From the NCBI GenBank assembly GCA_944325345.1, contig CALUZV010000013.1, forward strand, positions 1 to 64,000: DNA of 64,000 nt. Reading direction: 5' to 3'. Positions 61,434-64,000 of this stretch are shown here, piece after piece (position 1 is the stretch's first letter; each line of letters begins with the position of its first letter). The notes under the pieces were generated by a model that searched no databases, was not told the DNA's origin, and saw only the letters and a program-made list of their open reading frames with translations. A program made the translations under genes and the position numbers. The DNA is from an uncultured Parabacteroides sp. (lineage in GTDB: Bacteria; Bacteroidota; Bacteroidia; Bacteroidales; Tannerellaceae).

Positions 61434-62735
61434 TTATTGCTTGCTTTTTGCAGCTGCCTTTTTCTTCATCTTGTCCAATTCCTTTTGCAAGGATTCGATT
61501 TCTTCGCCCTGGTTCTTGATGGTAGTCAGCAAAGAATTCAGCTCCTCGTTCTCGATGGCTTCGGGGAACTGGGCATTGACGCGTACGATGAAGTCGGAGA
61601 GGACGTTCATGTAGTTGGTGAATGCCTCGTAGGGGCTGTCGTACGGGCTGAAACCACCTTTGCCCATGTGCTTCGTGCTCATGTAGTAGAAGTGGTCGCT
61701 GCTCTGCAGGTAGTACCAGTCCTGACGGATACGGCGCGGTTCGCACATGTGGACGCGTGCACCGATTTCGCAAATCTTGCGGAATGCTTCCTGCTGCAAG
61801 ACGTTACCCAGCCAAGAGCTGCAATCCTTTTCTTCATCGACCCAAGAAATCGGGTAGGCTACCGGCAGTGTATCAACCGGTTTCATCAGCTTGAAGATTT
61901 CAGACGGTGTCGAGAAGCTGATGCCGCGTTCGGCTGCATAGCGAGGCAGAGCCTTGAAGAACTCGAAGATACCGGATTCAGCCGGGTGGAGGGAACCGAG
62001 AACCTCGTAGTTCATGAACAGATTGATAACTTGTTCAGATTCCGGCGTCTCGGCAATCCAGTTGATGTATTTGTCGGCTGTCAACGGATATTCATTCCAG
62101 CTGTAGTCCGTGAAGCGGTCGGAGAGGTCTTCGCTGAAGCGGTCGTTCTTCAACAGAAGATGCAAGTCCGGCTGAACGGCAGAAGCGTACATATAGTTCG
62201 GACTCTTCCAGCCGAGGATATGCTTGGCACCTTCAGTCAGCATACCTTTGTAGCCCATTTCGTAAACCACTTCAGAGATATCGTCGGAATAAATCAACTC
62301 CGTATTGCGGAAGACAGTCGGCTTGACACCGAAGAGTGTCTGGAGTTTGTCTTCCTGCTTCTTAATCTGGTGTTTGAACTCGTCCATATCGCCGAGTGAA
62401 GCCAGCGAGTGGGCGTAAGTTTCCGACAAGAATTCCACGTTGCCCGTAGCGGCCAGTTCCTTGAAACTGTCGATAACTTCCGGAGCGTAGATTTCCATCT
62501 GTTCGAGGGCGACACCGGAGATGGAGAAAGCCACTTTGAATTTGCCGCCACTGTTACGAATCATTTCCAAGATTGTACGGTTGGCCGGCAAGTAGCATTT
62601 CTCAGCTATGCGGTGGATGATTTCCTCGTTCTGGAAGTCATCGTAATAGTAATGGTCGTTGCCAATATCGAAGAAGCGATATCTTTTTAAACGGAACGGT
62701 TGATGTATCTGAAAATAAAAACAGATTGTTTTCAT
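61434..62735 (-). CDS. GH57 family alpha-amylase-like enzyme
   Basis: Acts on alpha-glucans such as glycogen. The 433 residues begin MKTICFYFQIHQPFRLKRYR (the FQIHQP start is typical). The catalytic region has GVKPTVFRNTELIYSDD (nucleophile Glu) and NLFMNYEVLGSLHPAESG. The last 40 residues form a Lys/Glu-rich coiled coil (NEELNSLLTTIKNQGEEIESLQ). It lies 50 bp after the glycosyltransferase gene on the same strand, as in Bacteroidales glycogen clusters. Confidence 0.92.
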   Translation of the reverse strand: MKTICFYFQIHQPFRLKRYRFFDIGNDHYYYDDFQNEEIIHRIAEKCYLPANRTILEMIRNSGGKFKVAFSISGVALEQMEIYAPEVIDSFKELAATGNVEFLSETYAHSLASLGDMDEFKHQIKKQEDKLQTLFGVKPTVFRNTELIYSDDISEVVYEMGYKGMLTEGAKHILGWKSPNYMYASAVQPDLHLLLKNDRFSEDLSDRFTDYSWNEYPLTADKYINWIAETPESEQVINLFMNYEVLGSLHPAESGIFEFFKALPRYAAERGISFSTPSEIFKLMKPVDTLPVAYPISWVDEEKDCSSWLGNVLQQEAFRKICEIGARVHMCEPRRIRQDWYYLQSSDHFYYMSTKHMGKGGFSPYDSPYEAFTNYMNVLSDFIVRVNAQFPEAIENEELNSLLTTIKNQGEEIESLQKELDKMKKKAAAKSKQ

Positions 62736-62785
62736 AATGTGTATCTTTTTTAATTTGTTATTGTTAGTTTATAAAGCTGTTTAGG

Positions 62786-64000
62786 TTAATGCTGGCCGGT
62801 AACCATGTCGTAGATGCGGCGGACTTTTTGCCCGGCGTATTCCCACTTGATATTATCGACCTCTTTCTTTCCTTCCACTTTCAGGAACTCGTGCATAGCC
62901 GGGTAAGAGATGATGGAATACATCGCGTCGGCCAACGCTTCGATATCCCAATAATCCACTTTGATGGCATAGTCCAAGATTTCCGCGCAACCGGACTGCT
63001 TCGAGATAATGCTCGGAACGCCGCATTGCATGGCTTCCAACGGAGAGATACCGAAAGGTTCGGATACGGAAGGCATGACGTAAACATCGCTTGCCTTCAA
63101 TACCTCATATACCTGTTTGCCTTTCATGAATCCCGTGAAGTGGAAACGGTCAGAGATGTTCCGCGATGCCGCGAGACGAATCATCTGGTCCATCATATCG
63201 CCGCTACCGGCCATGATGAAGCGAGCGTGCGGAGCTTTGGCCAAAACTTTGGCGGCAGCTTCCACGAAATATTCCGGTCCCTTTTGCATCGTGATACGTC
63301 CCAAGAACGTGATGACTTTGTCCTTGACCCCTTTCTTGTCTTCGATGGCAAGGATTTCGGGGCTTAACGGTTCAACAGCGTTATGTACGGTCGTTACCTT
63401 CGCCGGGTCTTGATGGTATTTGTCGATGACCGTCTGACGGGTCAGGTTACTTACCGTGATGATATGGTCGGCGTTATCCATACCGTTCTTTTCGATGGCG
63501 TAAACATCCGGGTTCACATTTCCACGGCTACGGTCGTAATCGGTAGCATGGACGTGGATAACCAGCGGTTTGCCCGTTACCTGCTTAGCATGGATTCCGG
63601 CGGGATAAGTCAGCCAGTCGTGAGCGTGGATAACATCGCACGGGATAGTGCGGGCGATGACACCGGCCACAATCGAATAGTTATTAATTTCTTCCAGCAA
63701 GTTATTCGGGTAACGTCCAGAGAACTCCAGGCAACCCAAGTCGTTCACGTAGCGGTACGAGAAGTCGGCATAGATATGATTGCGGAAGTCAAAATACAGT
63801 TGCGGGTCCATATATTTGCCCAAGCGCTCCTTAACATAATCATAATTTACGTCGCGCCAGACGATAGGGACACTATTTACTCCTATGATTTTCAAAAAAC
63901 TTTGGTCTTCATCTCCCCAAGGTTTCGGGATACAAAACGTAATATCCATGTCGGGTTGCAAAGCCATACCCTTGGTCAAACCATAGCTGGCAGTACCCAA
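62786..64000 (-). CDS. Glycogen synthase-like glycosyltransferase (5' end beyond window)
   Basis: The frame is open to the window edge, so the N-terminus is missing; 404 residues are visible. GT4/GT5 features: DVIHAHDWLTYPAGIHAK, VIHVHATDYDRSRGN, ITVSNLTRQTVI, FLGRITMQKGPEYFVEAA and the donor-site stretch MPSVSEPFGISPLEAMQCGVP. Next to a GH57 amylase, it most likely builds glycogen from a nucleotide-glucose donor. Confidence 0.88.
   Translation of the reverse strand: MGTASYGLTKGMALQPDMDITFCIPKPWGDEDQSFLKIIGVNSVPIVWRDVNYDYVKERLGKYMDPQLYFDFRNHIYADFSYRYVNDLGCLEFSGRYPNNLLEEINNYSIVAGVIARTIPCDVIHAHDWLTYPAGIHAKQVTGKPLVIHVHATDYDRSRGNVNPDVYAIEKNGMDNADHIITVSNLTRQTVIDKYHQDPAKVTTVHNAVEPLSPEILAIEDKKGVKDKVITFLGRITMQKGPEYFVEAAAKVLAKAPHARFIMAGSGDMMDQMIRLAASRNISDRFHFTGFMKGKQVYEVLKASDVYVMPSVSEPFGISPLEAMQCGVPSIISKQSGCAEILDYAIKVDYWDIEALADAMYSIISYPAMHEFLKVEGKKEVDNIKWEYAGQKVRRIYDMVTGQH

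Noticed and set aside
61152..62399. 415-residue + strand ORF opposite the GH57 gene
   Set aside because: Antisense shadow of GH57; no recognisable domains and the minus strand gene has clear catalytic motifs.

Overview
The window reads as chromosomal DNA of an anaerobic Bacteroidales bacterium. The evidence is an FimB/Mfa2-type fimbrial anchor fragment, a 1,856-residue surface protein with a type IX secretion (T9SS) C-terminal sorting domain, many SPII lipoproteins, GH20/GH92 glycosidases, the carboxyspermidine route to polyamines, split YbhF-like ABC genes, and -7 promoter boxes of the form TAnnTTTG in front of most transcription units. T9SS substrates point to a Porphyromonas/Tannerella/Parabacteroides-like lineage; I cannot fix the genus. 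No tRNA, rRNA, IS element, prophage or CRISPR array was seen.

Layout. 1-9,600: surface locus (fimbrial anchor fragment, DUF6261 protein, fimbrillin-like lipoprotein, giant T9SS cargo). 9,860-10,145: a probable structured non-coding RNA with its own promoter and terminator. 10,252-14,683: exo-hexosaminidase plus alpha-mannosidase, a host-glycan operon. 14,805-18,152 (minus): agmatinase, carboxy(nor)spermidine synthase and decarboxylase. 18,379-20,537: HU-like DUF4469 protein and an outer-membrane protein. 20,541-24,435 (minus): PDZ protein and MutS2. 24,612-31,270: dnaN, DnaQ-like exonuclease, coaBC, DUF4835 protein, recN, and a basic secreted protein. 31,689-36,673: Crp/Fnr regulator, lutABC lactate oxidation, nucleotide-sugar dehydrogenase. 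36,889-38,121 (minus): DUF6483-like protein and cyclophilin. 38,290-44,994: TetR regulator with a six-gene TolC/HlyD/ABC efflux operon. 45,063-54,006: S15-type hydrolase, then a minus-strand run thiD-tenI-thiE-menD-GT2-HAD-pepP. 54,274-57,716 (minus): three beta-propeller-like lipoproteins, the middle one cut by an in-frame TAA. 57,859-64,000: M16 peptidase, DUF4268 protein, GH57 amylase and a glycogen-synthase-like glycosyltransferase that runs off the right edge.

The most striking pattern is not a gene. At least nine intergenic spaces carry short tandem arrays with unit lengths of 21-23 bp or exactly double (41-42 bp). Seven begin within about 35 bp of the end of the preceding gene; the other two lie 110-200 bp beyond it. 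Most units hold an inverted repeat, and sequence differs from locus to locus while period and palindromic design persist. Several arrays show paired, compensating changes in both arms, and two arrays 29 kb apart share a scaffold in which the palindrome has been exchanged. This looks like a genome-wide system of 3'-UTR hairpins or phased DNA sites whose role is unknown to me.
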